Counted from the first letter of the stretch, positions 34,714 through 44,000 are shown. The stretch is DNA of 64,000 bases from Paenibacillus_F chitinolyticus_A (GCF_045038035.1 NZ_CP173427.1:5890001-5954000), one strand, 5' to 3'. A program made the numbers and translations. Notes: generated from the sequence alone by a model not told the origin.

Positions 34714-35097
34714 GTGAGTGACAATTTCACAATCAAAGAAATATCGAAGCTAAGCGGCTTAAGTGAAGATACTATTCGCTACTATGAGAAAATTCAACTC
34801 CTGCCCCCGGCAAAACGAAAAGATAATGGGCATCGGTTCTATAGTTCAACGGATAAAGACATCATGTCTCTAATTACGTGTATGAAGAAGACGGGAATGT
34901 CACTAAACGAGATGAAACCATTTTTATTTTTATCACAAGAGGGAGACATTCAATTAGACCCTAATTTATATAGTCTTCTGCAAAGTCACAAGGAGAAAAT
35001 CGAAGTTCAAATTAAGGGAATGCAAATCATTTTGGAGTTCATTAATAATAAACTGCAAAAGGGTGAAGGTTTCGGAAAGACATTTTACGCTGAATAA
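34714..35097 (+). CDS. MerR family regulator (NmlR/AdhR-like)
   Basis: A 127-residue MerR protein. The winged helix-turn-helix (about 4-70) has IKEISKLSGLSEDTIRYYEK and HRFYSSTDKD, followed by a dimerisation helix. There is no cysteine-rich C-terminal metal site; Cys near residue 55 (LITCMKK) is in the position where thiol-reactive NmlR/AdhR regulators carry their sensing cysteine. That suggests aldehyde or electrophile sensing, by inference. GTG 34714 follows GGGAGC. It probably activates its own promoter and the SDR gene that follows directly. Confidence 0.9.
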   Translation: MSDNFTIKEISKLSGLSEDTIRYYEKIQLLPPAKRKDNGHRFYSSTDKDIMSLITCMKKTGMSLNEMKPFLFLSQEGDIQLDPNLYSLLQSHKEKIEVQIKGMQIILEFINNKLQKGEGFGKTFYAE

Positions 35098-35101
35098 AAA
35101 C

Positions 35102-35962
35102 ATGGAGTGTTGCTCTTTGGATACTAAACTACAAAATAAGGTAGCTCTTATTACCGGTGCAAAATCCGGAGTCGGGTTCGAGTTAACAAAACGGTTGCTC
35201 TCGGAGGGAATGCAAGTAATAGCTTTGATCCGATCTGATTTCCGGAATAACGATTCTCTTGTTCGAGAGTCTCTAAAGAATAACCATCTTCGAGTCTATA
35301 AAGCCGATTTGAGCGATTTTAAAAGTTTGAAAGCAGCACTGAATGAGATCAAATCGAGCGAAGAACGAATCGATGTGATTTTTAATAACGCGGGTATTAT
35401 GCCGGAGAAGATAAACTACTCCAAACAGGGGCGGGAGATGCAATTCGAGGTACATGCGGTAGTTCCTTATATCATATTTATGGAATTAAGAGAACTGCTG
35501 TTAAAAGGAGTGATGAAAACGATAGTCAATACTTCATCCAATGCTTTGCTAATGGTGAAACGGTTTGAACTAGAGACGCTAGAGAAACCGGCCAAATTCA
35601 AAAAATTAATGGGTGGATATGCAACTTCAAAGCTAGCTCTTTCTCTCTGGACGCAAGCGGCATCACAGACAACTTTTGCAGAAGGGATCGAAATAAGGAG
35701 TGTTTGCCCAGGACCCAATAAAACCCCTATGAGCGGAAGTTCGGGCATGCCCCTATACATGATTCCGATTCGTAATCTTTTTTTCTCCCCTCCAAGTAAG
35801 GGGGCTGCGCGACTTTATGAAGCTGCATTCGGAGTGAATAGGGGCAAAACGGGTGTCTTCATCAACAAGGGGAAAATTACGCCTGTGAAATTCATGCAGG
35901 AAAGTCGAAATGTACTGGAAAAAGTAGATTTTATTTACAAGCTGGAGTTTCTGGGCATTTGA
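35102..35962 (+). CDS. SDR family oxidoreductase
   Basis: A 286-residue SDR with the cofactor loop TGAKSGVG, the NNAG motif near residue 100 and the catalytic YATSK near 180, preceded by a serine in NTSSNA. It lies 4 bases after merR and is evidently co-transcribed with it. ATG 35102 is used; TTG 35117 with GGAG 8 bases upstream is an equally plausible start. With an AdhR-like regulator it may act on reactive carbonyls, but the substrate is not visible in the sequence. Confidence 0.88.
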   Translation: MECCSLDTKLQNKVALITGAKSGVGFELTKRLLSEGMQVIALIRSDFRNNDSLVRESLKNNHLRVYKADLSDFKSLKAALNEIKSSEERIDVIFNNAGIMPEKINYSKQGREMQFEVHAVVPYIIFMELRELLLKGVMKTIVNTSSNALLMVKRFELETLEKPAKFKKLMGGYATSKLALSLWTQAASQTTFAEGIEIRSVCPGPNKTPMSGSSGMPLYMIPIRNLFFSPPSKGAARLYEAAFGVNRGKTGVFINKGKITPVKFMQESRNVLEKVDFIYKLEFLGI

Positions 35963-35995
35963 TGAAACTCCTAACAGTCTGCATCCAAGACATGT

Positions 35996-36035
35996 GCCCA
36001 ATAAGCTGAACCGTATCACAAGTAGGGCGAAATTG
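35996..36035 (+). repeat. Dispersed repeat, partial copy
   Basis: TAAGCTGAACCGTATCACAA then GTAGGGCGAAATT: the central and right part of the family with a three-base loss before GGCGAAA. Confidence 0.7.
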
Positions 36036-36131
36036 ATTTGCTGTTCTTCGTGTTACCCGGCGCTCCAGGAGGCTTAACCTGACATATATTTGTCAAGTTT
36101 TAACGGATATACTGAGCCTAGAGGTGAGCAA

Positions 36132-37049
36132 ATGCAGATAAGCAGATTATTTCAGCTGATTTATATTTTGTTGGAAAAGGGGACCGTTACGGCTGCCGAA
36201 CTGGCAGGGCGGTTCGAGGTGTCTGTCAGAACGATCTATAGAGACGTCGAGGCCTTAAGTCAGGCCGGAATTCCGATCTATACCAGCCAAGGAAAAGGAG
36301 GCGGCATTTCCCTTTCTGACAGGTTTGTCTTGAACAAATCATTGCTTTCCGACAAGGAGCAGGATGAGATCCTTTTTGCCCTGCAAAGCTTGTCCGCAGC
36401 CCAACTTCCCGATTCCGACAAGGTTTTCTCGAAGCTGAGCAGCCTGTTCAGAAAAAACAGCACCAACTGGATTGAAGTAGATTTCTCCTCTTGGGGAAGT
36501 GGGCAAAAACAAAAAGAGCTATATGTATTGCTAAAGCAGGCCATTCTGGAGCATAAGGCGATTTCGTTTACCTACTTGAGCCCTGCCGGAGAACAAAAAA
36601 GCCGGGAAGCCGCGCCAGTGAAACTGCTTTTTAAGGATAGAGCCTGGTACGTCGAGGCCTACAGTTTTGAAAAAAATGCGCTAAGAACCTTTAAGATTGC
36701 CAGGATGTCGAATGTGTGGCTTTCAGGCAGGGATGGGATTGAGGGCTTAGAGCTTCAGCAGGCGTGGGCGGAGACTTCCTTGGCTTCTCCTGCGGAAGAA
36801 TCGAAGATCTCGCTGGTCTTAAAAATAGAACCGGCGGGCGCCTATCGCATCGTGGATGAGTTTAAGAGAGAAGACATTTTGCAACAGCATGATGGGTCTT
36901 TCCATGTTACTGCAGACATGCCTTCCGGAGAATGGCTTTTTCAATATCTGCTCTCCTTTGGAGATTTGCTGGAAGTTATGGAGCCGCCGTCCGTCAGGCT
37001 CGAAATGAAAAACCGCACCGCCAAAATGGCCAAAAAATATTTGAGATAA
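36132..37049 (+). CDS. HTH/WYL-domain transcriptional regulator (YafY-like)
   Basis: A 305-residue regulator. The N-terminal winged HTH is RLFQLIYILLEKGTVTAAEL and SVRTIYRDVEALSQAGI. The WYL domain follows with the YLSPAGEQKSREAAPVKLLF / WYVEAYSFEK core, then the WCX C-terminal part. WYL proteins sense small molecules or nucleic acids. GAGGTGA precedes ATG 36132. A TGACA / TGTCA inverted repeat at 36081-36096 in its promoter is a candidate operator. It heads a cluster with an SDR and a SnoaL-like protein. Confidence 0.92.
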   Translation: MQISRLFQLIYILLEKGTVTAAELAGRFEVSVRTIYRDVEALSQAGIPIYTSQGKGGGISLSDRFVLNKSLLSDKEQDEILFALQSLSAAQLPDSDKVFSKLSSLFRKNSTNWIEVDFSSWGSGQKQKELYVLLKQAILEHKAISFTYLSPAGEQKSREAAPVKLLFKDRAWYVEAYSFEKNALRTFKIARMSNVWLSGRDGIEGLELQQAWAETSLASPAEESKISLVLKIEPAGAYRIVDEFKREDILQQHDGSFHVTADMPSGEWLFQYLLSFGDLLEVMEPPSVRLEMKNRTAKMAKKYLR

Positions 37050-37126
37050 CTGGACACGGCGTTGTCAGGTTCTATTGGCTAAACTAGCTTTGTACCCAAC
37101 AGTTGAAGGAGGATTTGAGCCAAAGG

Positions 37127-37927
37127 ATGGAAAACAGCGCGTACTTACTGGATATGAGCAAAGAATTTGCAGGTAAACGAGCCCTGGTGACCGGCGGAAC
37201 CCGGGGAATCGGCCGGGCGATCGTCCAACGTCTTCATGCAGCAGGAGCTGAGGTTGTGGCTACGGCTAGATCGCTGCCCGAAGCATTGCCGGAAGGAGTA
37301 GGGTTCATTCAGGCCGACGTCAGCACTCCGGCAGGCGGGGAGCACATTGTTCAGGAAACGATTCAGAAATTCGGCGGTCTGGATATTTTGATTAACAATG
37401 TGGGAGGTTCCACAACAAACACGGCAGGGGCATTAGCTTTAAAAGATGAGGATTGGCAGACGACGTTTAACGCAAACCTGTTCTCTTCCGTCCGCCTCGA
37501 CCGTGGATTTCTGCCTTACATGGTTGAACAGCAAGGCGGAGTGATTGTCCATATCTCTTCTATTCAACGCAAGCTGCCGGGCAATATGACCATGCCTTAT
37601 TCAGCTGCCAAGGCTGCGCTCGTCAACTACAGCAAAAACCTGGCGACCCAATTCGGCCCTAAGGGAATAAGAATCAACGCATTGGCGCCGGGATTCACCG
37701 AGACGCAAGCGGCGGAACGGTTAATCGAGAGAATGGCTGAACAAGCAGGAACCGATTATCTAGCTGCCCGTCAGCAGTTAATGGACGAGCTTGGCGGCAT
37801 TCCTCTCGGCCGGCCGGCCAAACCGGAGGAGGTTGCCGAGCTTGCAGCCTTCCTGGCGTCAAGCAGAGCCTCTTCTATTACGGGCTGCGAGTACGTCATT
37901 GACGGCGGAACCATCCGCACCGTGTAA
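37127..37927 (+). CDS. SDR family oxidoreductase
   Basis: A 266-residue classical SDR: TGGTRGIG cofactor loop, NNVGG in place of NNAG, catalytic SAAK region in MPYSAAKAAL, and the usual C-terminal CEYVIDGG. The C-terminal glycine-rich end is that of 3-oxoacyl-ACP-reductase-like SDRs. ATG 37127 is chosen with AAGGAGGA 12 bases upstream; ATG 37154 is the next choice. It follows the WYL regulator by 77 bases on the same strand and precedes a SnoaL-like gene by 23. Confidence 0.9.
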   Translation: MENSAYLLDMSKEFAGKRALVTGGTRGIGRAIVQRLHAAGAEVVATARSLPEALPEGVGFIQADVSTPAGGEHIVQETIQKFGGLDILINNVGGSTTNTAGALALKDEDWQTTFNANLFSSVRLDRGFLPYMVEQQGGVIVHISSIQRKLPGNMTMPYSAAKAALVNYSKNLATQFGPKGIRINALAPGFTETQAAERLIERMAEQAGTDYLAARQQLMDELGGIPLGRPAKPEEVAELAAFLASSRASSITGCEYVIDGGTIRTV

Positions 37928-37950
37928 CGAAGTGATAAGGAGTTGATCTT

Positions 37951-38316
37951 ATGGAGCTTAAGCTGCTCCCGCAAGTGATCCAAGACATAATAGCGGCTTC
38001 CAATAAACCGGACCCGGATGCTTATGTCGACTGTTTCTCGGAGGATGCTCTGGTTCTCGATGAAGGCAAAGAGTGGGCTGGCAAAGCCGCTATAAGAAGA
38101 TGGAGCGCCGAGCATCATTTTCGTGCAAACGTATTTCTTGAACCCATACAGGCTAAACAGCATGAGGCGGAAATCGTGGTTGTATTTAAGGTGGACGGCG
38201 ATTACGACAAAACCGGTCTCCCGGATCCTCTCTATTTGAACTTTTATTTTCAGATTCGCGACCATAAGATTAAGCGGCTTGCGATACGGCTGTCTAAAGG
38301 ACCAGAAAGCATCTGA
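37951..38316 (+). CDS. SnoaL/NTF2-like protein
   Basis: A 121-residue alpha+beta-barrel protein of the NTF2-like superfamily: ASNKPDPDAYVDCFSEDALV followed by DEGKEWAGKAAIRRW is the usual opening, and the second half has alternating strands ending in QIRDHKIKRLAIRLS. Members are isomerases, cyclases or non-enzymatic binding proteins. RBS AAGGAG precedes ATG 37951. It is the third gene of the WYL-SDR cluster and might share its substrate. Confidence 0.87.
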   Translation: MELKLLPQVIQDIIAASNKPDPDAYVDCFSEDALVLDEGKEWAGKAAIRRWSAEHHFRANVFLEPIQAKQHEAEIVVVFKVDGDYDKTGLPDPLYLNFYFQIRDHKIKRLAIRLSKGPESI

Positions 38317-38370
38317 GGAAGCGCAAGGGTTTGTAGTATAGGAGCACTCGGCAAGCGAGGGGAGAGCAGG

Positions 38371-39075
38371 CTAATCGATAGGTTTGTCAATGTGGTCCCC
38401 ATAGTAGTCAAAATACAACTGATTTTGCGTACCTCTTACGGCATAGAACACGTCCGATACGGACTTGTTCCGCTGCCGCAGTACTTGCTCCAGCCACTGG
38501 ACGGTCAGCCCGTTGTGAACGAGATTGTCTTCCATGATTATGCCGTCCATAATCAGCTCGACAGGGAACGACTGGACGGCCGCGGCGTGTAGCTTCAGAT
38601 CTTTGCGCGTCACCCACTCATACTCGCTTTTTTTCTTGACGGACAGCTTCCCGTGATCCTCCAAGCAAGCGTACTCGACCTCCGCCATATTGAAAATATC
38701 TTTTTCACGCAAAGATTGGGCCAGGGAGTCCAAGGTGTAACGGATTTTACGCATGTTGTCCTCGAGAATTTTGCCGTTCTCGATGACGACGGTTGGAGTG
38801 CCGGATACCAACCGGTTCCACGCCCGGTTTTTGAGCGCGATCTTGGACACGAGAAAAGAGATGCCGAAGAAGATCAGCAGCGACACGACGATGAGCCAAT
38901 GGTTGAGCTTATCGTTAAACGCCAAATTCGCCGCAATGGCACCCAGCGTGATGCCGCTCACGAAGTCATGGAAGGTCATAGTGGATATCGTCTGCTTGCC
39001 GAGAATTCTCGACGTGATCATGAGGAGGACAAAAGCGGCGATCGTTCGAAAAATAACTTCCACGTATGCTTGCAA
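38371..39075 (-). CDS. DUF421/YetF family membrane protein
   Basis: A 234-residue protein with three membrane helices in the first 85 residues (VEVIFRTIAAFVLLMI, the TLGAIAA region, LIVVSLLIFFGISFLV) and the DUF421 soluble domain with GTPTVVIENGKI. Start TTG 39075 is chosen because CAAGGAG lies 8 bases upstream and this gives the normal family length. The same frame happens to be open for a further 124 codons through the dispersed repeat into an IS fragment up to 39447; that extension is not part of the protein. Function unknown in the family, with links to sporulation membranes and stress in Bacillus. Confidence 0.85.
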   Translation of the reverse strand: MQAYVEVIFRTIAAFVLLMITSRILGKQTISTMTFHDFVSGITLGAIAANLAFNDKLNHWLIVVSLLIFFGISFLVSKIALKNRAWNRLVSGTPTVVIENGKILEDNMRKIRYTLDSLAQSLREKDIFNMAEVEYACLEDHGKLSVKKKSEYEWVTRKDLKLHAAAVQSFPVELIMDGIIMEDNLVHNGLTVQWLEQVLRQRNKSVSDVFYAVRGTQNQLYFDYYGDHIDKPID

Positions 39076-39213
39076 TGGGCGGACTCCTTGCTCCAATTTA
39101 TGGGTGCTGTCGTACGGCTCGATAATAACAATATGGACGGTTGGAGCCGGGGTTATAACTTTTCGCATTGGGGGCTGGAAAGAAAGGTCATACCATAAGA
39201 ATGGCCTTAAACT

Positions 39214-39267
39214 TGCCGATATAGACAGCGCGAAGAACCTTATCATAAGTGACGGCGAAAATTGGGT
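39214..39267 (+). repeat. Dispersed repeat, variant left half
   Basis: GCCGATATAGACAGCGCGAA, then GAACCTTATCATAAGTGACG and GCGAAAATTGGG. The upstream AATGGCCTTAAACTT is also like the 32081 copy. Located in the leader of the DUF421 gene. Confidence 0.82.
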
Positions 39268-39296
39268 TGTGGAGAACTCAGGAGAATGTGTTGGTT

Positions 39297-39465
39297 GATA
39301 CGTCCAACTTTCTTCAACATGCAGGCGTATCGCCTCTTTTTTTAGTTCCTCCGTATAGTGTTTGAACTTTTGTCCTTTTCTCGCTGGCATAAAAAATGCA
39401 CCCCCTAGAATTTGATCGGGTAACCCAAGGGTTTTTCCAATGTTCATTCTAAGGGGTGCACTTCA
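39297..39465 (-). mobile_element. IS3-family element, truncated left end
   Basis: Closely similar to bases 54716-54879 of the larger IS copy. It has the terminal TGAAGTGCACCCCTTAGAAT, the leader, and the first 32 codons of orfA (MPARKGQKFKHYTEELKKEA). It is cut near 39297, at the same distance from the dispersed repeat's 3' flank, leaving no functional transposase. Confidence 0.88.
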
Positions 39466-39484
39466 AATTAATGATGCATCCAAA

Positions 39485-39650
39485 TCCGGCTTTTTCATAA
39501 AAGGGATAACTGCTCTGGTTACGCAGACAGTCCCAAATACATTCACATCAACCATATATGCTGCCAGGCCTCTATATCCAATGTTTCAAAATCATTAAAT
39601 CCACTGGCTATTCCTGTATCATTTACGAGTATATCGAGATGGAATGAGAT
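39485..39650 (-). pseudogene. SDR gene fragment
   Basis: Leftward reading gives DILVNDTGIASGFNDFETLD and IEAWQ, then after a one-base frame change YMVDVNVFGTVCVTRAVIPF and MKK. This is the NNAG-to-helix region of an SDR. It is bounded on the left by the IS remnant, which probably removed the rest, and lies directly after the OYE gene stop. Confidence 0.75.
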
Positions 39651-39661
39651 AAGTGAACTCC

Positions 39662-40783
39662 TTATACAATAGGAAGCCAGCCAGGGAAGCTAGTATAGTA
39701 CTCCCACATTTTATCAGAAATAGCCAGTTCTTTTTGATCTTTTTTAGATAATGTTGTACGGATTTTGTCTTCTTCACCAGCTTGTACTTTTTGTACCCAC
39801 TGAGGTTCCATTATCAATTCTCTCCCTAAAGCGATTAAAGGTACACCTGTTTCAAATGCTTTCATCACTTCACCCGGTGTCCGCAGCATCCCAACACCCA
39901 TCACAGGAACACGATCGCCGACACGCTCATGGATCATAACAACTCGGGAGGTCTGATCGTTATCATCACGGATTGATCCGTTCCAAAAGCCGCCGACAGA
40001 AATATGGAGATAATCCAGGTCCTGGTCCGCTAACTTGTCCACTAATTGCAGCGTATCTTCCATGGTGATGCCAGGATTCTCTCTTTCTTCAGGCGATAAC
40101 CGATAGCCGATGATAAAAGGTTTTGTTGCATGGTCTGAAACTGCTTTTTTAACAGCGTCAACTACAGCAAGCGGGAAGGACATACGTTTTTCCAGCGTTC
40201 CACCCCACTTGTCAGTTCTGCGATTTGAGTGTGGAGAAAAGAATTGCTGAATTAAATACGTGTTGGCACCATGGATTTCAACTCCATCATACCCAGCTTC
40301 GATTGCTCTTCTGGTTGCTTCACCAAATGCTTTAATAATTTCATCGATTTCGTCTGCTGTCATTTCCCGAGGTACCATGGCATCGTCCCGGTCCGCTGCT
40401 ACCGCACTCGGAGCAATTGGTTGACGATCGAGCAATTCTTCAGGCGGGCACATTCTGCCACCGTGAAAAATTTGTAAAATCGCCTTTGAACCTTTTTCCT
40501 GTATAGCTGTCGCCACACGTCTTAAACTAGGGATTAGGGAATCGGAATCTGCACCAAATTCACCCGGGAATCCTTTTCCATTCCTGGTGACGTATGTGCA
40601 TGCGGTAATTACCGCTCCTACACCACCGGCACGTTCTTGATAATACGCAACTTCTTCGTCTGATACTTCACCATTTTCATGTGCCGCCGTATTGGTCATA
40701 GGTGCCATTGTAATAGGGTTCTTTATTTCAACTCCGGAACGAAAGGTAAATGGTTTAAAAGCAGCTTCATATTTTGGATTCAT
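39662..40783 (-). CDS. NADH:flavin oxidoreductase, Old Yellow Enzyme family
   Basis: A 373-residue FMN-dependent TIM-barrel enzyme. Visible motifs are NPITMAPMTN (FMN site), QIFHGGRMC, VEIHGANTYLIQQF with the catalytic His-x-x-Asn type pair, and FFSPHSNRRTDKWGG, the family signature. It reduces activated double bonds with NAD(P)H. RBS AGGAG precedes ATG 40783. It follows three LLM-type flavin oxidoreductases on the same strand but after a gap of 90 bases. The SDR fragment behind it suggests it once had a partner. Confidence 0.93.
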   Translation of the reverse strand: MNPKYEAAFKPFTFRSGVEIKNPITMAPMTNTAAHENGEVSDEEVAYYQERAGGVGAVITACTYVTRNGKGFPGEFGADSDSLIPSLRRVATAIQEKGSKAILQIFHGGRMCPPEELLDRQPIAPSAVAADRDDAMVPREMTADEIDEIIKAFGEATRRAIEAGYDGVEIHGANTYLIQQFFSPHSNRRTDKWGGTLEKRMSFPLAVVDAVKKAVSDHATKPFIIGYRLSPEERENPGITMEDTLQLVDKLADQDLDYLHISVGGFWNGSIRDDNDQTSRVVMIHERVGDRVPVMGVGMLRTPGEVMKAFETGVPLIALGRELIMEPQWVQKVQAGEEDKIRTTLSKKDQKELAISDKMWEYYTSFPGWLPIV

Positions 40784-40873
40784 CTTTTTTCTCCTTTTGT
40801 TTACATCAAGTTTTGTTAAAGGCTTATATAGAGATACATTAAAAGCTTGCCATAAGGATCGGCCAGTTTTGGC

Positions 40874-41899
40874 CTACTTTAGCTGAGTAATTTCTGCCAA
40901 TATTTCATAGGAATGGAGGCGGGCCTTATGATCGTAAACCTGGGCGATTGCCATGATTTCATCGGCTTGACTTTCATCCAGAAACTTTTCCAGCTTTTCT
41001 TTTACGATTTGAGGACTGCCGACAATCGAAGTTCCTAATTGATTCTCAAGGGCAGCTATTTCATAGTCTCTCGCTATATCATTAATATTATCCACTGGCG
41101 GCTGCAAGGGGACTTCCTTCCCGCGCATCAAATTCAAGAACTGCTGCTGCAATGTTGTAGCGAGCCGCTGAGCTTCTTGATCTGTGTCGGCCGCAATGAT
41201 GTTTAGTCCTACCATTGCATGCGGCTTGTCCAGTACTTTAGAAGGCTTAAACGAACGGCGGTACAGCTCGATAGCCGGCAGTGTGTTATGCGGCGAGAAA
41301 TGGCTCGCAAAAGCAAAGGGCAGTCCAAGCTCTCCTGCGAGCTGGGCACTGTATCCGCTTGAACCTAACAGCCAAATAGGGATGTTCAATCCCTCACCCG
41401 GAATTGCTTTAACATGACTGGATCCTTGTGCCAGCGAAGGGTCAAAGTAATTGCGGAGCTCAACCAGCTGCTCCGGGAAATCTTCTCCTGAACTTCTCAA
41501 GTCACGTCTTAAGGCACGTGCGGTAAGCTGATCAGTGCCTGGTGCACGGCCCAAGCCAAGATCAATACGTCCTGGATATAATGATTCCAGAGTGCCAAAT
41601 TGCTCGGCAATAACAAGAGGTGCATGATTCGGCAGCATAATGCCGCCTGAACCTACCCGGATTTTTGATGTTCCTGCTGCAACATGGGAAATGACTACCG
41701 ATGTTGCAGAGCTGGCGATAAATGGCATATTATGATGCTCGGCGAGCCAATATCGGTTATACCCCAGCTTTTCAGCTAGCCGGGCCAGCTCCAAAGTATT
41801 GCGGAAAGAGTCAGCCGGCGTACTTCCATCTGCAATTGGAGAGAGATCCAGGACCGAGAATGGAATATCCGTAATTTGTTTTGTATCATTTTCAGGCAT
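40874..41899 (-). CDS. LLM class flavin-dependent oxidoreductase
   Basis: A 341-residue bacterial-luciferase-like TIM-barrel protein with FSVLDLSPIADG, YWLAEHHNMPF, GLGRAPGTDQ and SSGYSAQLAGELGLPFAFAS, all typical of the MsnO8-type group. These enzymes oxidise substrates with reduced flavin from a partner reductase. The substrate is unknown. It shares the full pattern with its upstream neighbour (about half the residues by eye), so the two are paralogues from a duplication. Third flavin gene of the ArsR cluster. Confidence 0.92.
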   Translation of the reverse strand: MPENDTKQITDIPFSVLDLSPIADGSTPADSFRNTLELARLAEKLGYNRYWLAEHHNMPFIASSATSVVISHVAAGTSKIRVGSGGIMLPNHAPLVIAEQFGTLESLYPGRIDLGLGRAPGTDQLTARALRRDLRSSGEDFPEQLVELRNYFDPSLAQGSSHVKAIPGEGLNIPIWLLGSSGYSAQLAGELGLPFAFASHFSPHNTLPAIELYRRSFKPSKVLDKPHAMVGLNIIAADTDQEAQRLATTLQQQFLNLMRGKEVPLQPPVDNINDIARDYEIAALENQLGTSIVGSPQIVKEKLEKFLDESQADEIMAIAQVYDHKARLHSYEILAEITQLK

Positions 41900-41995
41900 A
41901 TGCTCATCTTCTTTCTTTAAAAATTTCGTTCAAACCTATAATTTAATTGATTTAATATCTGCAGAAAATACATCCTTTATTAGACTAGACACTGT

Positions 41996-43003
41996 TTAAT
42001 TTACTGCAGCCTGAGCCAAAATTTCATAAGAGCGCAGCCGTGCCTTATGATCAAAAATCTCTGTATGAGCCATAATTTCATCAGCGTCAGTCTTTTCTAT
42101 TAACTCATGGAGCTGCTGCTTCACACCTGCAGGGTCCCCGATGATGGAAGTGAAAAGCTGTTCTTCAACCGCCCTGCGTTCATTATCGTTCCAAAGCTCG
42201 TCCATATTATCAACAGGAGGCAAGATGGGCGAAGGTTGTCCGCGGGTTAACAAAAGAAATTTTTGATACATCGAAGTGGCAAGCCTTTGTGCCTCCTGTT
42301 TCTCATCAGCAGCCACCACTTGAACGGCTAACAGTACATAAGGCTCCTCCAAAAATTGTGACGGACGAAAAGAATCCCGGTACAGTTTTATGGCCTCCAT
42401 CATGTTGCCTGGAGCAAAATGTCCAGCGAAAGAAAATGGTAACCCAAGTATTCCAGCCAATTGTGCACTATAAAATGCTGAACCTAAGAGCCAAATTGGC
42501 ACATTTGTTTTTTCGCCGGGAATGGCGTGAAAGCTAAATGAACCATTTTTAGTGGCTGTTCCTGTACCATAAAGATATGCGATAAGCTCCTCAAGCCGGG
42601 CATCAAATTCAGGTTCGCCAGCAACCCGCTGCCGCAATACATTTGCTGTATATTGGTCGGTGCCAGGTGCCCGCCCCAATCCAAGGTCTATCCGTCCAGG
42701 GAAGAAGGTTTCTAATGTTCCAAATTGCTCAGCCACGGAAAGAGGAGAATAATGGGAAAGCAGCATTGCGCCTGATCCAATACGCATTTTTTCCGTGACA
42801 GAGGCTACTCGTCCAATTACGATCGGGGATGCTGAACTCGCCATTCCTACCCAATTATGATGTTCAGCAAGCCAAAACCGTTTATATCCCCACTGCTCTG
42901 TTTTCTTTGCTAGATCAAGCGTGTTTTGAAGGGAGAGTTCGGCTGATCCTCCCTCGACAATTGGGGAGGGATCTAGTACTGAAAGTTCTATTTTCTTTCT
43001 CAT
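41996..43003 (-). CDS. LLM class flavin-dependent oxidoreductase, paralogue
   Basis: A 335-residue luciferase-like protein, paralogous to the gene at 40874: LSVLDPSPIVEGG, FWLAEHHNWVGM, GLGRAPGTDQYTAN and SAFYSAQLAGILGLPFSFAG. ATG 43003 is chosen because AAAGGAGGAAG lies 6 bases upstream; the frame is open to 43090. It lies 31 bases after the third luciferase-like gene and 96 before its paralogue, so one operon is likely. Confidence 0.92.
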   Translation of the reverse strand: MRKKIELSVLDPSPIVEGGSAELSLQNTLDLAKKTEQWGYKRFWLAEHHNWVGMASSASPIVIGRVASVTEKMRIGSGAMLLSHYSPLSVAEQFGTLETFFPGRIDLGLGRAPGTDQYTANVLRQRVAGEPEFDARLEELIAYLYGTGTATKNGSFSFHAIPGEKTNVPIWLLGSAFYSAQLAGILGLPFSFAGHFAPGNMMEAIKLYRDSFRPSQFLEEPYVLLAVQVVAADEKQEAQRLATSMYQKFLLLTRGQPSPILPPVDNMDELWNDNERRAVEEQLFTSIIGDPAGVKQQLHELIEKTDADEIMAHTEIFDHKARLRSYEILAQAAVN

Positions 43004-43034
43004 AATTCTTCCTCCTTTTATACAATTTAATTTT

Positions 43035-44000
43035 TTAAAGCTGGCCTGTACCTTTATGGGTTGGGAAGTAAGGTACAACAAATTCTCCAAGTTCCTGGAT
43101 TACTTCCTCTGCAGGGCGCTTGGAAAAATACAGAACAAACGCCAAATGGTTGACACCAACCGCTTGAAATTCATGAAGTAGATCAACTAAACGGTTTCTT
43201 CCCACAGAATAGCCTAAGGGTATGGGAATAGGCGTTTCATCGGGATTTTCCGATAAATCGATGAACAAGCTTTGAGAGAAGGGTTTGAAATCTCCTGGAG
43301 CATGAACTTCAGTTAAAGCACGATAATCCTGGATAAGCTGTGCTTGTTGAATAATGCTTCGTGGGTATTGAAGCCATCCATCCCCATTCCTGGCTATCCA
43401 ATGGATAGACTGATTGCTGAATCCAGTTACCATGGTCGGAATCGAAGATACAGGCTTTGGGAATAACCTCATATCTGTACCATCGATCAGCCCGGCGTGG
43501 CTGTGGATTGTCGGCTGATCCTCTCTTAACAGCCGGTCGAGAATTTCGAAATTTTCTTTAAATAACGGGCCGCTTTCTTGCTTAGATATCCCTAAAGCTG
43601 TAAAGTCTTTTTCCCTGTCCCCTGATGCCACTCCCATAATCAATCGACCTGGAAACAATTGATCGATTGATGCAGCTTCCTTGGCTACCCTGACGGGGTG
43701 GCGCAAGGGGAGAACTACACTTCCTGTCACTAATGCAATGTGCTTCGTATAGGCAGCAAGATACGTCAAATAAATCCATAAATCGTACTTTTGGCCGTTA
43801 TCATCAATATTCAAATTCTGCATCGTAATATCACGGAGCCATAATGAAGCAAAGCCATATTCCTCAATTTTACGGGCAAGCTCCAGCTGATTCTCCATAA
43901 TCGGATTTTTAGACATCCTGGCAGTCGGGAGGATAAATCCGAGTGTCATTTTGTCTTTCTGGTACATGCTGTTATAGGCACGGTGATTTTCAAAACTCAC
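43035..44000 (-). CDS. Luciferase-type oxidoreductase, BA3436-like
   Basis: A 321-residue LLM protein of a different subgroup: TLGFILPTARM, the FASLWLRDITM segment, VTGSVVLPLRHPVRVAKEAA and FPGRLIMGVASGDRE match the BA3436-type luciferase-like oxidoreductases of Bacillales. RBS AAGGAGGATC lies before ATG 44000. It is the first enzyme gene after the ArsR regulator (20-base gap). Confidence 0.92.
   Translation of the reverse strand: MSFENHRAYNSMYQKDKMTLGFILPTARMSKNPIMENQLELARKIEEYGFASLWLRDITMQNLNIDDNGQKYDLWIYLTYLAAYTKHIALVTGSVVLPLRHPVRVAKEAASIDQLFPGRLIMGVASGDREKDFTALGISKQESGPLFKENFEILDRLLREDQPTIHSHAGLIDGTDMRLFPKPVSSIPTMVTGFSNQSIHWIARNGDGWLQYPRSIIQQAQLIQDYRALTEVHAPGDFKPFSQSLFIDLSENPDETPIPIPLGYSVGRNRLVDLLHEFQAVGVNHLAFVLYFSKRPAEEVIQELGEFVVPYFPTHKGTGQL

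Noticed and set aside
18837..39267. Repeat copies as attC-like integron sites
   Set aside because: GTTAAGC matches the GTTRRRY core, but no RYYYAAC partner stands at the other end of a long hairpin and no integrase gene is in the window.
18837..39298. Repeat as protein-coding (a recurring NxIISDGE reading)
   Set aside because: Several copies share this frame, but others contain stops or losses, and the reading follows simply from their common sequence. No RBS or conserved start is present.
38371..39447. 358-residue fusion of an IS transposase N-terminus to DUF421
   Set aside because: The frame is continuous, but the DUF421 family length and a good RBS before TTG 39075 show that the extension is accidental.
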